This document shows, one piece after another, positions 1 to 8,139 of a stretch of 35,330 bases of DNA. Position 1 is the stretch's first letter. Each line of letters opens with the position of its first letter. The notes beneath the pieces were generated by a model. The model saw only the letters and a program-made list of their open reading frames with translations, did not search any database and had not been told where the DNA came from. The DNA is taken from assembly GCA_026396555.1 (NCBI GenBank), contig JAPLWO010000061.1, positions 1 to 35,330 of the forward strand, read 5' to 3'. The position numbers and the translations under genes were made by a program. This DNA comes from Candidatus Magasanikiibacteriota bacterium (GTDB taxonomy: Bacteria; Patescibacteriota; Patescibacteriia; Magasanikbacterales; 2-02-FULL-50-9b).

Positions 1-344
1 CGCTGTGGATCGATGGCGGAACAAGCGACACAGTCGGCGCGGCTAAAAACTTTCTTAATGTAAATACATGGGCAAGCAAATGTACGTTTATGAATAATGA
101 TGAAGCGATTTGTGCAGTACCAGATCCAACCACATTAATTCGTGGTATCGGTTTTGCGCCACAACTCGCGACAGACACCAACGACACCATCTATAAAATC
201 AATATTCGAAACGGACTCCAAACAATCGTCGGGAAACCTGAAGGCAATCGCACCATTCAGACAGTGACTGTTTCGAGTGATGGCCAATACGCGTTTCTAC
301 AAGACCAAAACACGCAAGAGATCGTGAAAATGAAATTAAAATAA
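1..344 (+). CDS. C-terminal part of an unidentified protein, possibly a beta-propeller-type repeat protein (5' end outside the window)
   Basis: The reading frame is open from base 3 to the TAA at 342-344, so this is the last ~113 residues of a longer protein. An internal ATG at 90 is not needed as a start because the frame continues upstream. The tail has the rhythm of a propeller blade: a VSSDGQYAFLQDQ strand pair after a NIRNGLQTIVG strand, followed by a short basic end. Two Cys residues lie near the visible N-terminal side. It ends 1 base before the DsbA-like gene, so it is probably the upstream member of the same secretion-related operon. The function is not recognised, and the propeller assignment is an inference from one or two repeats. 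Confidence 0.6.
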   Translation, partial: LWIDGGTSDTVGAAKNFLNVNTWASKCTFMNNDEAICAVPDPTTLIRGIGFAPQLATDTNDTIYKINIRNGLQTIVGKPEGNRTIQTVTVSSDGQYAFLQDQNTQEIVKMKLK

Positions 345-345
345 T

Positions 346-1056
346 ATGGAAGTCGCCCACCGCTGGCTGGTTAGCGCAGTTATCTTATCGATCATACTTG
401 TGTGTGGTGGAGCACTTTACCAACTACGCGATTTTTTTTCAACATCACCCACATCTCAGAAAACTGCCACCACATCCACTGATACCGGCCCACTCAAAAT
501 ACCAACAATTAAAATTACAGATCCCCAGCGCGGCAACGAACATGCCCCACTTACGATCGTATATTTTGCTGATTTCGGTTGTGAAAGTTGCGCAGGCACG
601 TGGCCAACTATTCAAGCACTTGAAGCAGACCCGCAATTTAAAAATAAGCTGCGTTTTGTTTTTAAAGATTTTCCTGCACATCAAACCATTTTTCCGGAAT
701 CACTTGAATTACATAAAGCCGCTCGATGCGCTGCATCAATGGGAAAATTCTGGGAATTTCAAGCAGCCGCATTTTCACACGTCGAAGACGTGATCATCAA
801 CCAACCGACACTAGAAAAAACAATCACTGAAACAGGACTCGATTCAACAAAAGTTCACGCATGTATAGAGTCGCCCGGTATACAAAGTATGATCGATGAT
901 AATTTTACCGAAGGACAGCGACTTGGAATTGATACAACTCCGCTATTTTTTATTGGAGAAGAACGAATCGACGGAACTACAACCTATCAGATGCTTGCAG
1001 GAAAAATTCGAACGACTCTTGCACACATTGAACAAGGTGCGCAACAAACCCAGTAG
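346..1056 (+). CDS. Membrane-anchored DsbA-like thiol-disulfide oxidoreductase
   Basis: This 236-aa protein has one N-terminal membrane segment (about residues 7-27), a Thr/Ser-rich linker, and a thioredoxin-fold DsbA domain facing outside the membrane. The active site CESC is at residues 79-82 after a IVYFADFG strand. The cis-proline loop is TTPLFF around residues 197-202. An extra Cys pair (about 128 and 173) lies in the helical insertion. Proteins of this family oxidise or isomerise cysteines in exported proteins. The gene starts 1 base after the preceding stop and ends 2 bases before a strongly Cys-rich secreted protein. The obvious inferred substrates are the two Cys-rich fusion proteins downstream and the giant Cys-rich protein at 25057-33153. 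No DsbB or VKOR partner is visible. No Shine-Dalgarno precedes the ATG, and start choice rests on the short gap. Confidence 0.88.
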   Translation: MEVAHRWLVSAVILSIILVCGGALYQLRDFFSTSPTSQKTATTSTDTGPLKIPTIKITDPQRGNEHAPLTIVYFADFGCESCAGTWPTIQALEADPQFKNKLRFVFKDFPAHQTIFPESLELHKAARCAASMGKFWEFQAAAFSHVEDVIINQPTLEKTITETGLDSTKVHACIESPGIQSMIDDNFTEGQRLGIDTTPLFFIGEERIDGTTTYQMLAGKIRTTLAHIEQGAQQTQ

Positions 1057-1058
1057 CT

Positions 1059-3194
1059 ATGAAAAAAATTTTCTTTATTACAGCTTTTCTACTCTTATTT
1101 TCTGCAAACACTGCGCACGCATCTTTTTATATTCCATTATTTAACACATGTACAGGACTTGTAACAAGCCCGTGCGACAGTAATCTGAATTGTAGTGAAA
1201 TGGGATTTGGAGGTCTCGGTAGAATTTGTATTCCAAACACAGATTATTCAGCATGCGGAAACTTCGGCGATTGCACAAAAAATACAGGAAGCGGAAATAC
1301 CAAATGTGTCACCGTACAATCGATCAAAACAGGAAGTGAATTAAAATACGACATGACCTGTTTAAACACAGCAACTGCACCACAGGCGTCAAACGCAAAC
1401 TCAGCTGTGTGCGATACTTGTAAAACAAGCGAGCAGTGCGTCAAAGTTTTTGCTGATAAAAATATTGCATATCGCTGCATCGATGTACAGCTCCTCCCCC
1501 CAAAAGTACTCGACATGGGAAATGGAAGTTGTGGACAAAATGCACAATGCGCCGGAGATCAAAGTTGTGTCGAGAATACATTCACCACGAGCGGACTTAC
1601 ATACGTGTGCTACACAAAATCACTAATCGATCTTACCGGTTCATGCAATAACGTTTCGGGTCAATGTGCGTATAAAGGCGGTGGTGCGAATTCCGGAACT
1701 TGCATGAATATTTTGGATAATAACGCAAAAACTCCACATTGTTTAGACTATTCACAATTGCCAAATAGTCCAACTGCACCGACTCAAGTTGTGTGTAAAA
1801 CAAGTGCCGACTGCGCGAAATTTGGAGAAAATCAATATTGTTTACAAAATCCGGCGACCAATAAAGGACAGTGTTTTCCGCAAGCAGCAATTTTTACAGA
1901 CATGAACCAGTTGCCAAAACAACTGTGTGGAACCAACGATTGTACCTGCGGTGCACCAGGCACAACAGGTTGCAACAAAAACATTTCAGACCCTAATGGC
2001 TCAATCTGCCTACCTTATATCGATCAAGCAGGTGTCACCATCTGTGCAAACAACGCAGGAAATGGAGCAATTTTGGGAACTGGTTCAGGAGCTGCATCGG
2101 CAAATTCTACATCAGCTATCACGCCCACCGTTCCAAACCAAACATACACTGCATACGCACCAAAACTTGAAATCAGCATTCCAAATTTAACATTCGTCGA
2201 TAAAATAACTGCCGAAGATTCTTCAGTGGCTGGTTTAAAAAGATTTTCCATCCCATATCTCGCAACGTACATAAATGCAGCGTACAAATATGCAATCGGA
2301 ATGGCGGTGCTCGCCGCCGTTCTCATGATGATGTACGCAGGATTTCGATGGATGAGTTCGTTTGGGAATGAAAAAGCAGTTACGGAAGCAAAGTCACTGC
2401 TTAGTAATGCAGCTCTCGGACTTTTTATGGTTTTCAGCGCCTACACCATTTTATATTTCATTAATCCAAATCTCACTAATCTATCTTCACTGCAAATCTT
2501 GGCACCGAAGCAGGAGGTATTCAACATCGAAGATTTAACGTTCTCAGATGAAGACCATACGAGTCAGGGCACCGAAGAGAATGTGACAGTAACTCCAAGT
2601 GAATATGACAATATGTTTCAGCTGTATGCAACATGTTCAGGCATTAATTGGCAATTAATGAAAGCGGTTGCACAACACGAATCTGGACTTAAAGCAGCGA
2701 TTCACAATCCAAACAGCAGTGCCGTTGGATTGTTCCAAGCAATGGCAGGAAAAGATAACAAGACATGTAAAAATGTTTTAAGAGCTGTCAATCTCGACGC
2801 AAAATGCAACGATCCTGGATTAACTGATCCGACATTAAATACTGCATATGCATCTTTAATTTTCAAAGTATCGGTTGGAAAAATTAATGCGCTTTGTTCT
2901 AGTGCAACGACTGAAGATAAAATTTTTCTCATGTATTTTGCACACAGTAGCGGACCTGGCGCAATGGGTGCAGGTGTGAAACAATACGGATGTAACCCTG
3001 TTTCAAATGGAACTGCATGGCCAGAAAGTGGAACACTCTGGCCTGACGGAACGCCTTATAAACTTTCAGGGAAAAAAGTTTATAACGGTGCATCAAAATC
3101 ATACATCAATAAAATTGTTAAAAAAGCAACCAGCATTGGTGTTACAAATTTTAGCGGACCGAAAAATCCAACCTCCTGTCCATTACACACGTAA
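1059..3194 (+). CDS. Secreted Cys-rich / pilin-like two-helix / lytic transglycosylase fusion protein
   Basis: This 711-aa protein has three parts. A signal peptide (residues 1-21, ending AHA) leads into a Cys-rich ectodomain (about 30-330) with repeated C-x5-C-x(6-8)-C spacing. A paired hydrophobic segment follows (about 409-428 and 450-468, with YAIGMAV and GAYTILY-like motifs), resembling TrbC/VirB2 pilin-type subunits. The C-terminal domain (about 515-690) is a transglycosylase SLT domain. The probable catalytic Glu is in AQHESG (about residue 541), followed by the typical SAVGLFQAM and YFAHSSGPG motifs. SLT domains cut peptidoglycan glycan strands, and VirB1 does this in type IV secretion. 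A fusion of VirB1-like and VirB2-like modules is unusual. The gene is paralogous to the next one over the Cys-rich and two-helix parts. Domain calls are from motifs read by eye. Confidence 0.85.
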   Translation: MKKIFFITAFLLLFSANTAHASFYIPLFNTCTGLVTSPCDSNLNCSEMGFGGLGRICIPNTDYSACGNFGDCTKNTGSGNTKCVTVQSIKTGSELKYDMTCLNTATAPQASNANSAVCDTCKTSEQCVKVFADKNIAYRCIDVQLLPPKVLDMGNGSCGQNAQCAGDQSCVENTFTTSGLTYVCYTKSLIDLTGSCNNVSGQCAYKGGGANSGTCMNILDNNAKTPHCLDYSQLPNSPTAPTQVVCKTSADCAKFGENQYCLQNPATNKGQCFPQAAIFTDMNQLPKQLCGTNDCTCGAPGTTGCNKNISDPNGSICLPYIDQAGVTICANNAGNGAILGTGSGAASANSTSAITPTVPNQTYTAYAPKLEISIPNLTFVDKITAEDSSVAGLKRFSIPYLATYINAAYKYAIGMAVLAAVLMMMYAGFRWMSSFGNEKAVTEAKSLLSNAALGLFMVFSAYTILYFINPNLTNLSSLQILAPKQEVFNIEDLTFSDEDHTSQGTEENVTVTPSEYDNMFQLYATCSGINWQLMKAVAQHESGLKAAIHNPNSSAVGLFQAMAGKDNKTCKNVLRAVNLDAKCNDPGLTDPTLNTAYASLIFKVSVGKINALCSSATTEDKIFLMYFAHSSGPGAMGAGVKQYGCNPVSNGTAWPESGTLWPDGTPYKLSGKKVYNGASKSYINKIVKKATSIGVTNFSGPKNPTSCPLHT

Positions 3195-3225
3195 TGGGCG
3201 TCAAATCAAAAAAACTTACGTTCAC

Positions 3226-4770
3226 ATGAAAAAATTTTTTTTCATTTTCGCCGCACTCATTTTCATCCCGACAAACTCAGTGCATGCATCACCTGGAATT
3301 TTAGAGTCCTGTTCAGGTGCGAGCATCTGTGATTCAGGCTTGCACTGTAGCGCAAAAATAACCGGAGCTGATGTCATTAGTTTTGATAAGGGGGTTTTAT
3401 GCTTACCCGAACCTGATTTCGCAGTATGTGGCCAACTTGGTAATTGCAGCAAAAACACAAATGGCGACACGTACTGCGCAACCGTACAAGCACTCAACGA
3501 CATAAGTAAATACGGCATGTCCTGTTTAAACGCGCTTGAAGTGCCACAAGCAAGTAATGCCTCTAATAACTGTACCAGCAATGCCGATTGCAAAATAAAA
3601 GGAACACAGTGTGTAAAAATCGCATCATGGACAACGGACGGCCTCGATCAACTGACCAGCGTCACACGCTGCGTTGACTTAAATAAAATACCACCAGCTG
3701 TCGTAGACCAATCATTAATTCCAGCCGCCACGGCCGGTCAAACTTTTTCACAATTTGCACCACAACTTGAAGTCTCAATTCCCGGTTTAAAATTCGACAA
3801 CCAAATCACAGCCAAAGCAACTTCAGGAACTGAGATGCGAATTTATTCAGTCCCTTATATTGCATCCTACATAAATGCAATTTATAAATATGCAATTGGC
3901 ATGGCGGTGATTATTGCAACCATCATGATTATGTTTGCCGGTTTTCTCTGGATGACATCGTTGGGTAATGCAAAAACTGCAGGCCAATCAAAACATATGA
4001 TTGGAAACGCTGCACTTGGATTAGGGCTCGCATTTGGCGCGTACACAATTTTATATATCGTAAATCCAAATTTAGTAAATTTAAATGCCATTAAAATTTT
4101 AGCACCCAAACAAGAAATTTTTTGGGTCGACCAAAGTGGTTTCGACGATGTGACCGATGGCCAAACAGATACAGCGCCTTCAGTAGCAATAACGCCTGGC
4201 CAAATTCCGCCGTTCAAACAATGTAACCCGATATGGAAAGATGTTCCCTATCTTGACAAAAATGGAAATCAGATTACATGTACAAAATATCCGATCGATA
4301 CAATTTGTACAAGCGGTTGCGGCGTCGTATCACTCGCGTCAGTTCTTGTTTATAATGGATACAGCGAAACTCCGGCGACTATAGCAGCGTGGGCTGCGGG
4401 GCTTGGCGCGCATACCTCTTGTACCGGTGGAACAAACGCACAAATGCTGTGCAACAATATTTCAACGAAATTTCCTGATTTAAAATGTACGTCACTTAAT
4501 GGAAAAGATCCTGCAGCGATTGCTGCAATTGTAAAACAAGGACATCCAGTTGATTTTTCATGTCATGCCTGTAGCGGACAAACCGCACAAAATACTCCAC
4601 GAACCTATAAAGCACACTACATGGTGATCACAGGCGTGAGCGCAGATGGACAGACGTTTGACATTTTGGACGGAGGGAGTAGTAATCCCGCGAAGGCAAT
4701 GGTAAAATTGCCGGCAAGTGAATTTACCGCAGGAAATGTGGTGAACGCGTACGTTGTGCAAAAAAAATAA
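3226..4770 (+). CDS. Secreted Cys-rich / pilin-like two-helix / C39-like cysteine peptidase fusion protein
   Basis: The frame is open upstream, but the ATG at 3226 is chosen because it begins a clear signal peptide (MKKFFFIFAA, ending SVHA). A start at 3007 would lie inside the previous gene. The 514-aa product has a Cys-rich ectodomain (about 25-160) and two membrane helices (about 222-241 and 260-279, with YKYAIGMAV). The C-terminal domain (about 328-510) resembles a peptidase C39-like fold. The likely catalytic Cys is in SGCGVVSLASV (about 365), the His in AHYMVITG (464) and the Asp in ILDGG (482). Such domains often cut peptide bonds, including peptidoglycan cross-links. The N-terminal two-thirds match the preceding protein closely, while the hydrolase has been exchanged. 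It follows by 31 bases in the same operon and is probably a substrate of the DsbA-like protein. Confidence 0.83.
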   Translation: MKKFFFIFAALIFIPTNSVHASPGILESCSGASICDSGLHCSAKITGADVISFDKGVLCLPEPDFAVCGQLGNCSKNTNGDTYCATVQALNDISKYGMSCLNALEVPQASNASNNCTSNADCKIKGTQCVKIASWTTDGLDQLTSVTRCVDLNKIPPAVVDQSLIPAATAGQTFSQFAPQLEVSIPGLKFDNQITAKATSGTEMRIYSVPYIASYINAIYKYAIGMAVIIATIMIMFAGFLWMTSLGNAKTAGQSKHMIGNAALGLGLAFGAYTILYIVNPNLVNLNAIKILAPKQEIFWVDQSGFDDVTDGQTDTAPSVAITPGQIPPFKQCNPIWKDVPYLDKNGNQITCTKYPIDTICTSGCGVVSLASVLVYNGYSETPATIAAWAAGLGAHTSCTGGTNAQMLCNNISTKFPDLKCTSLNGKDPAAIAAIVKQGHPVDFSCHACSGQTAQNTPRTYKAHYMVITGVSADGQTFDILDGGSSNPAKAMVKLPASEFTAGNVVNAYVVQKK

Positions 4771-4783
4771 TTGATTTGATCGT

Positions 4784-6127
4784 ATGTTTATCTGTTCTGA
4801 ATGCAAGGCGCGTGCACAAAAATGGTCAGGTAAATGTTTGAGCTGCAGCGCGTGGAGCAGTTTAGTTGAAGCTCCGGACGAACCGAAGAAAAAAAATGGA
4901 CGCATCGGCGGTGGATCAAACGCGGCGACCGAAACAATCGCGCTCAAATCAATTTCTTTGACGGGAGATGGCGGGGTGAAACGATTACACACCGGAATCG
5001 CATCGATCGACGAAGCGCTCGGCGGCGGCATAGTCCCCGGCTCTTTGATTTTACTCGCCGGCGAACCAGGTATCGGAAAATCCACACTTGTCATGCAAAT
5101 TGCAATCGCGGCGGGCGGCGTTTTATATATTTCAGGCGAAGAATCTGCACAGCAAGTTGGGATGCGATTAAAACGACTCGACACAAAAAATACCGGCGAC
5201 GTACAATTTATTGGTACAACAGATTACGAAACTGCGCACAACGCAATTAAATCGAGCCGACCACGCCTCGCGATCGTTGATTCGATTCAGACCATGCGCC
5301 ACCCCGATGTTCCGAGCGAACCGGGCAATGTTGCGCAAATCCGTGCGGTTGCAAATTCATTGATGGAGCTCGCGAACCAATCCGGCGTCCCAATTATTAT
5401 TATTGGCCACGTTACCAAGGATGGATCTGTCGCGGGTCCAAAAACATTAGAACATCTGGTCGACGTCGTGATCGCGATCGAAGGTGAGCGTTCGGATCGT
5501 TTGCGCTTTTTGCGCTGTTTTAAAAATCGTTTCGGCCCGACCGACGAAGTTGCGGTTTTAGAAATGCTTGAAACTGGTTTGCAGCCCGTCGCAGATCCGT
5601 CGGGATTATTACTCGAAGAGCGATCACTCCCTGTTCCTGGTTCTGTGGTTACCTGTTTGATGGATGGAAATCGTCCGATCTTGGTTGAAATTCAAGCGCT
5701 CACCACGCGTACAACATTCGGTTTTCCACAACGTCGCGCACAAGGTGTTGATAACGCGCGATTACAAATTTTACTCGCAGTGTTAGGTCGCCGCATGGGT
5801 TTGCCCGTCGACCAATTCGATGTATTCGTAAATGTAGTAGGCGGTTTATCAGCCGACGAACCAGCTGCGGATTTAGCAATTTGCATGGCAATCGCATCAT
5901 CGCTCGCAGATAAAACAATTCCGCAAACTGTTATTGCGTTTGGTGAAGTTGGTTTGTCGGGTGAAATTCGCCGTGTGAAAAATATGGATAAGCGTTTGAA
6001 AGAAGCAGAGCGCCAAGGATTTAAATTCGCGCTTGTTCCAGCTGCGAAAAATTTTCCAACGACAAAAACAATGAAGCTCGCGCCAATTGGCGATATTAAA
6101 TCTGTGCTTGAAAAAATTGAGAAATAA
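4784..6127 (+). CDS. radA: DNA repair protein RadA (Sms)
   Basis: RadA is a RecA-related ATPase and DnaB-like helicase that promotes branch migration in recombination and natural transformation. All family landmarks are present in this 447-aa protein. A four-Cys zinc finger (CSECKARAQKWSGKCLSC) begins at residue 4. Walker A GEPGIGKS is at 93-100, the RadA-specific KNRFG motif at 247-251, and a Lon-like C-terminal domain follows. The ATG at 4784 is the only sensible start, because an in-frame TGA lies 12 bases upstream at 4772. The N-terminus is a few residues shorter than usual but keeps the finger. There is no Shine-Dalgarno. The 13-base gap to the C39-like fusion gene suggests co-transcription with the secretion genes, which fits a link to DNA exchange without proving it. 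Confidence 0.97.
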   Translation: MFICSECKARAQKWSGKCLSCSAWSSLVEAPDEPKKKNGRIGGGSNAATETIALKSISLTGDGGVKRLHTGIASIDEALGGGIVPGSLILLAGEPGIGKSTLVMQIAIAAGGVLYISGEESAQQVGMRLKRLDTKNTGDVQFIGTTDYETAHNAIKSSRPRLAIVDSIQTMRHPDVPSEPGNVAQIRAVANSLMELANQSGVPIIIIGHVTKDGSVAGPKTLEHLVDVVIAIEGERSDRLRFLRCFKNRFGPTDEVAVLEMLETGLQPVADPSGLLLEERSLPVPGSVVTCLMDGNRPILVEIQALTTRTTFGFPQRRAQGVDNARLQILLAVLGRRMGLPVDQFDVFVNVVGGLSADEPAADLAICMAIASSLADKTIPQTVIAFGEVGLSGEIRRVKNMDKRLKEAERQGFKFALVPAAKNFPTTKTMKLAPIGDIKSVLEKIEK

Positions 6128-6157
6128 TTTTCCACAATTTTTCCACAACACCAATAT

Positions 6158-6186
6158 TTGACACCAGGCATATGATGTTTTATAGT
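6158..6186 (+). promoter_or_regulatory. Strong sigma70-type promoter directly after radA
   Basis: A perfect -35 box TTGACA (6158-6163), a 17-base spacer and a -10 box TATAGT (6181-6186) predict transcription from about 6193. No convincing protein gene lies downstream on this strand. The only nearby structure is the terminator 40 bases on, so the product would be a ~65-nt RNA (see the next entry). Confidence 0.6.
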
Positions 6187-6192
6187 TTATTT

Positions 6193-6258
6193 ACACATGG
6201 CAACTGTTTATTCAGAATGCCTCCGAGGCCCCAGTGAAAGCTGGGGCCGTTTGTTTTT
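6193..6258 (+). ncRNA. Candidate ~65-nt small RNA, antisense to the 3' end of the MazF-like gene
   Basis: A near-consensus promoter (6158-6186) is followed within 40 bases by an intrinsic terminator (6227-6258), which defines a very short transcript. It overlaps the last ~16 codons and stop codon of the convergent MazF-like gene (6208-6648). It also begins with an ATG (6197) only ~4 bases from the predicted start, so a leaderless mini-ORF running through the terminator is formally possible. However, it has no recognisable product. Existence of the RNA is inferred from promoter and terminator only. Confidence 0.4.
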
Positions 6259-6648
6259 CCACAAAATATCAGTGACACGCTGTTTAATTATTGCCAGTTG
6301 TGATGGTGGCACAGCGCCGACTTTTCTCCGCAACCGTTTGCAATCAAACATACGAAATTGCATGAGCAAAGCCGTGACTTCCCGCTCTTTTACAACTAAA
6401 GGAAACGAATAAAAACCATTCTTTTGAGAGCTCGTGAGCGGTACACCCCAAAAATAGCCACGTGTTAATCTAAGCATCACCAAAACTGGCCGCTCGAAAT
6501 TATTATTCTTTCCATCTTCTTCTACCCCAACGTTCACCCCAACCGAACAAAACCAAATATCACCATCTTGAACAAAACTTTTCCATTCACGCTTATTAAT
6601 ATCTTGTTTTAAAGTATTCCAAGAATCAAAATCTTTTTCAAAGCTCAT
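6208..6648 (-). CDS. PemK/MazF-family toxin-like protein (solitary)
   Basis: This 146-aa protein contains the MazF/PemK core: the GDIWFCSVGVNVG first strand, the E/D-rich linker, a FERPVLVM strand, WGVPLTS, and the C-terminal helix after VTALLMQFRMFDCKRLRRK. MazF enzymes are mRNA-cleaving endoribonucleases normally paired with a small antitoxin gene immediately upstream. None is present here: the 158 bases upstream hold only the end of the dapD-like transcription unit, with its terminator, and a promoter-like TTGACA (minus strand, 6692-6697). The ATG at 6648 has no Shine-Dalgarno. The C-terminal tail (KNKRPQLSLGPRRHSE) is encoded across a terminator hairpin of the opposite strand and may be a non-conserved extension. 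RNase activity is inferred from family membership. Solitary MazF-like genes may also be regulators rather than active toxins. Confidence 0.75.
   Translation of the reverse strand: MSFEKDFDSWNTLKQDINKREWKSFVQDGDIWFCSVGVNVGVEEDGKNNNFERPVLVMLRLTRGYFWGVPLTSSQKNGFYSFPLVVKEREVTALLMQFRMFDCKRLRRKVGAVPPSQLAIIKQRVTDILWKNKRPQLSLGPRRHSE
6227..6258 (+). terminator. Rho-independent terminator
   Basis: Perfect 8-bp GC-rich stem GGCCCCAG (6227-6234) / CTGGGGCC (6241-6248), loop TGAAAG, then GTTTGTTTTT. The U-rich side is only on the + strand, so it ends the small RNA and any radA read-through. On the minus strand the same bases encode the last residues of the MazF-like protein. Confidence 0.85.
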
Positions 6649-6723
6649 ATTTTTTAATCACCCATTTTACCGTCGCACACAGTTTAAAAAATGTCAACGT
6701 TTTTCGTGTGATTAACATGTGAA

Positions 6724-6772
6724 TAAAAAAATCCGACCATCTGCTCGCACGGTTTGCGAAACAAATGGCCGG
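6724..6772 (-). terminator. Rho-independent terminator of the dapD-like gene
   Basis: Read on the minus strand, CCGGCCATTTG (6772-6762) pairs with CAGATGGTCGG (6743-6733) over 11 bp including two G-U pairs. A nested CGCA/TGCG stem lies inside and a run of seven T follows. It is 35 bases past the dapD-like stop codon. Confidence 0.8.
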
Positions 6773-6806
6773 TGTTAACCCAGAAGCGACAATTTACAAC
6801 AACAAC

Positions 6807-8033
6807 TTAGGCCGGGAGCAGCGGTCTAATAACTCCCTGGTCGCCAAACAAATTGCGCGCAGTGTTCTTACGCGCATCATCCGCGAGCAATTCGATGCGC
6901 TCAAGATTTCGATCAGTCTGCACAACCTCGATGCCGCCACCCATCGAATCAGTGCGGAACGTGACACCGCTCACGCCTGACAGTCGACGCGCAGGAACCC
7001 ACAATCGGAGCCCGGCGTGTTTGACGCACACCTTTGATCCCGCCGTCACCGCACAATTCGCGCCCACAATGCACGCATCGCCGAGCGAAATGCCGAGCAT
7101 CGAGTTGATCTCGAGCAAACCATGATCGCCGACGCGAATCGGATCCTTGTTGCCGCCGGAAATCGTGCCGATGATCGACGCGCCGCCACCGACATGTGTT
7201 CCAACACCGATGAACGCGCTCGAACTGATGCGCCCCTCAACCATATTGTCACCCGCACAACCTGCGTTGAAATTTACACCCGAGGCACCAGGCATAACCG
7301 TCGTGCCTTTGCCGAGATACGCGCCGAGCCGAACTTTCGCCGCATCGATGACTCGAATTCCGTCCTTCGCCGCGTTGATGCGATGAATATAATACGGAAA
7401 TTTGTCGTCGCCGATCGGATTGAACGGTTTGCCGCCGAACGCCGCATCAAACAGACGGTCGTCGACTTGCTCCGGATCAATGGGCGTGCTGCCTTGCCAC
7501 GCAACCGTCGGCAGCACACCGAAAATCCCGTCGAGATTCAGCGTATTCGGCTCGAAATGCCGTCCGCTCAAACCGTACAACCGCAACGTCGCATCTTCAA
7601 CTGTCTGACACGGAACTTGATCGTACAGCGCTGTGAACACCGGCTTTCCCATACTGTTCAACAACGCATGATGCGCTGCCTTGATCGCCAGGATGTTCCC
7701 GTGCCGCTTGCCATCGTTGTTGAACACGCCGAACATGTGCGCTGCAAGATCGATTTGCTCCACAGTCGGTTCCACATTCACCACACCAGACACTTCGTCG
7801 AGCCCGAGAGCGCTGTACAGAATCGCCAGCGCGTTCAGATTTTGACCATGACCGTTGACTTGCGGAAAATGAGCAGACGCGAGAATCGACGTTCGACCCC
7901 CAGTGTGAACTTGCCCACCAAGCCCCCAAAGGAGCGGCAGACGAAAATGCGGCTGATCGCGAATCCGAGTGCCCAGTGCCTCGAATTCCGCAACCGTTGT
8001 TGGAAGTGTTTCTGTCCTGAGATTCACACGCAT
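6807..8033 (-). CDS. dapD: DapD-like tetrahydrodipicolinate N-succinyltransferase
   Basis: DapD transfers a succinyl group to tetrahydrodipicolinate in the lysine/diaminopimelate pathway. The C-terminal half is a left-handed beta-helix of hexapeptide repeats with motifs typical of the actinobacterial/Pseudomonas type: VRLGAYLGKGTTVMPG, GVNFNAG, NMVEGRIS, VGGGASIIGTISGG and LGISLGDACIV. At 408 aa it is longer than the 310-350 aa I expect, with an extended N-terminal domain. The start is fixed by AAGGAG (8040-8045, minus) six bases before the ATG. It has its own promoter (8094-8122) and terminator, so it is a single-gene unit. GC content is visibly higher than in the secretion genes. No other dap gene is in the window. 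A related acyltransferase with another substrate cannot be excluded. Confidence 0.85.
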   Translation of the reverse strand: MRVNLRTETLPTTVAEFEALGTRIRDQPHFRLPLLWGLGGQVHTGGRTSILASAHFPQVNGHGQNLNALAILYSALGLDEVSGVVNVEPTVEQIDLAAHMFGVFNNDGKRHGNILAIKAAHHALLNSMGKPVFTALYDQVPCQTVEDATLRLYGLSGRHFEPNTLNLDGIFGVLPTVAWQGSTPIDPEQVDDRLFDAAFGGKPFNPIGDDKFPYYIHRINAAKDGIRVIDAAKVRLGAYLGKGTTVMPGASGVNFNAGCAGDNMVEGRISSSAFIGVGTHVGGGASIIGTISGGNKDPIRVGDHGLLEINSMLGISLGDACIVGANCAVTAGSKVCVKHAGLRLWVPARRLSGVSGVTFRTDSMGGGIEVVQTDRNLERIELLADDARKNTARNLFGDQGVIRPLLPA

Positions 8034-8093
8034 GGCGTGCTCCTTTTTTTGTTATGGACACAAAATCCGATGCCGTCGGACGCGGTTACGGGC

Positions 8094-8122
8094 AGTTTAT
8101 GGGTTTAGGCTTAAAAAGTCAA
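8094..8122 (-). promoter_or_regulatory. Promoter of the dapD-like gene
   Basis: On the minus strand, TTGACT (8122-8117), a 17-base spacer and TAAACT (8099-8094) give a start near 8087 and a ~53-base leader. The leader holds a short hairpin TCCGA/TCGGA (8066-8080) and the AAGGAG ribosome binding site. Confidence 0.65.
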
Positions 8123-8139
8123 TCTACGGCTTACGCACA

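Noticed and set aside
3007..3225. N-terminal extension of the C39-like fusion protein
   Set aside because: It lies inside the transglycosylase gene, and the signal peptide begins only at the ATG at 3226.
6197..6412. 71-aa ORF directly after the strong promoter
   Set aside because: It runs through the terminator hairpin and is antisense to the MazF-like gene. Its composition looks like a reading of the opposite strand, and it has no Shine-Dalgarno.
6664..6697. Promoter for the MazF-like gene (minus TTGACA and TAAAAT)
   Set aside because: The two boxes are 22 bases apart, too far for a normal sigma70 promoter. A 17-base spacing gives only a poor -10 box.
7122..8108. 328-aa ORF on the + strand opposite the dapD-like gene
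   Set aside because: Arg/His/Pro-rich translation typical of the complement of a GC-rich gene. The minus-strand product has clear hexapeptide repeats and family motifs.
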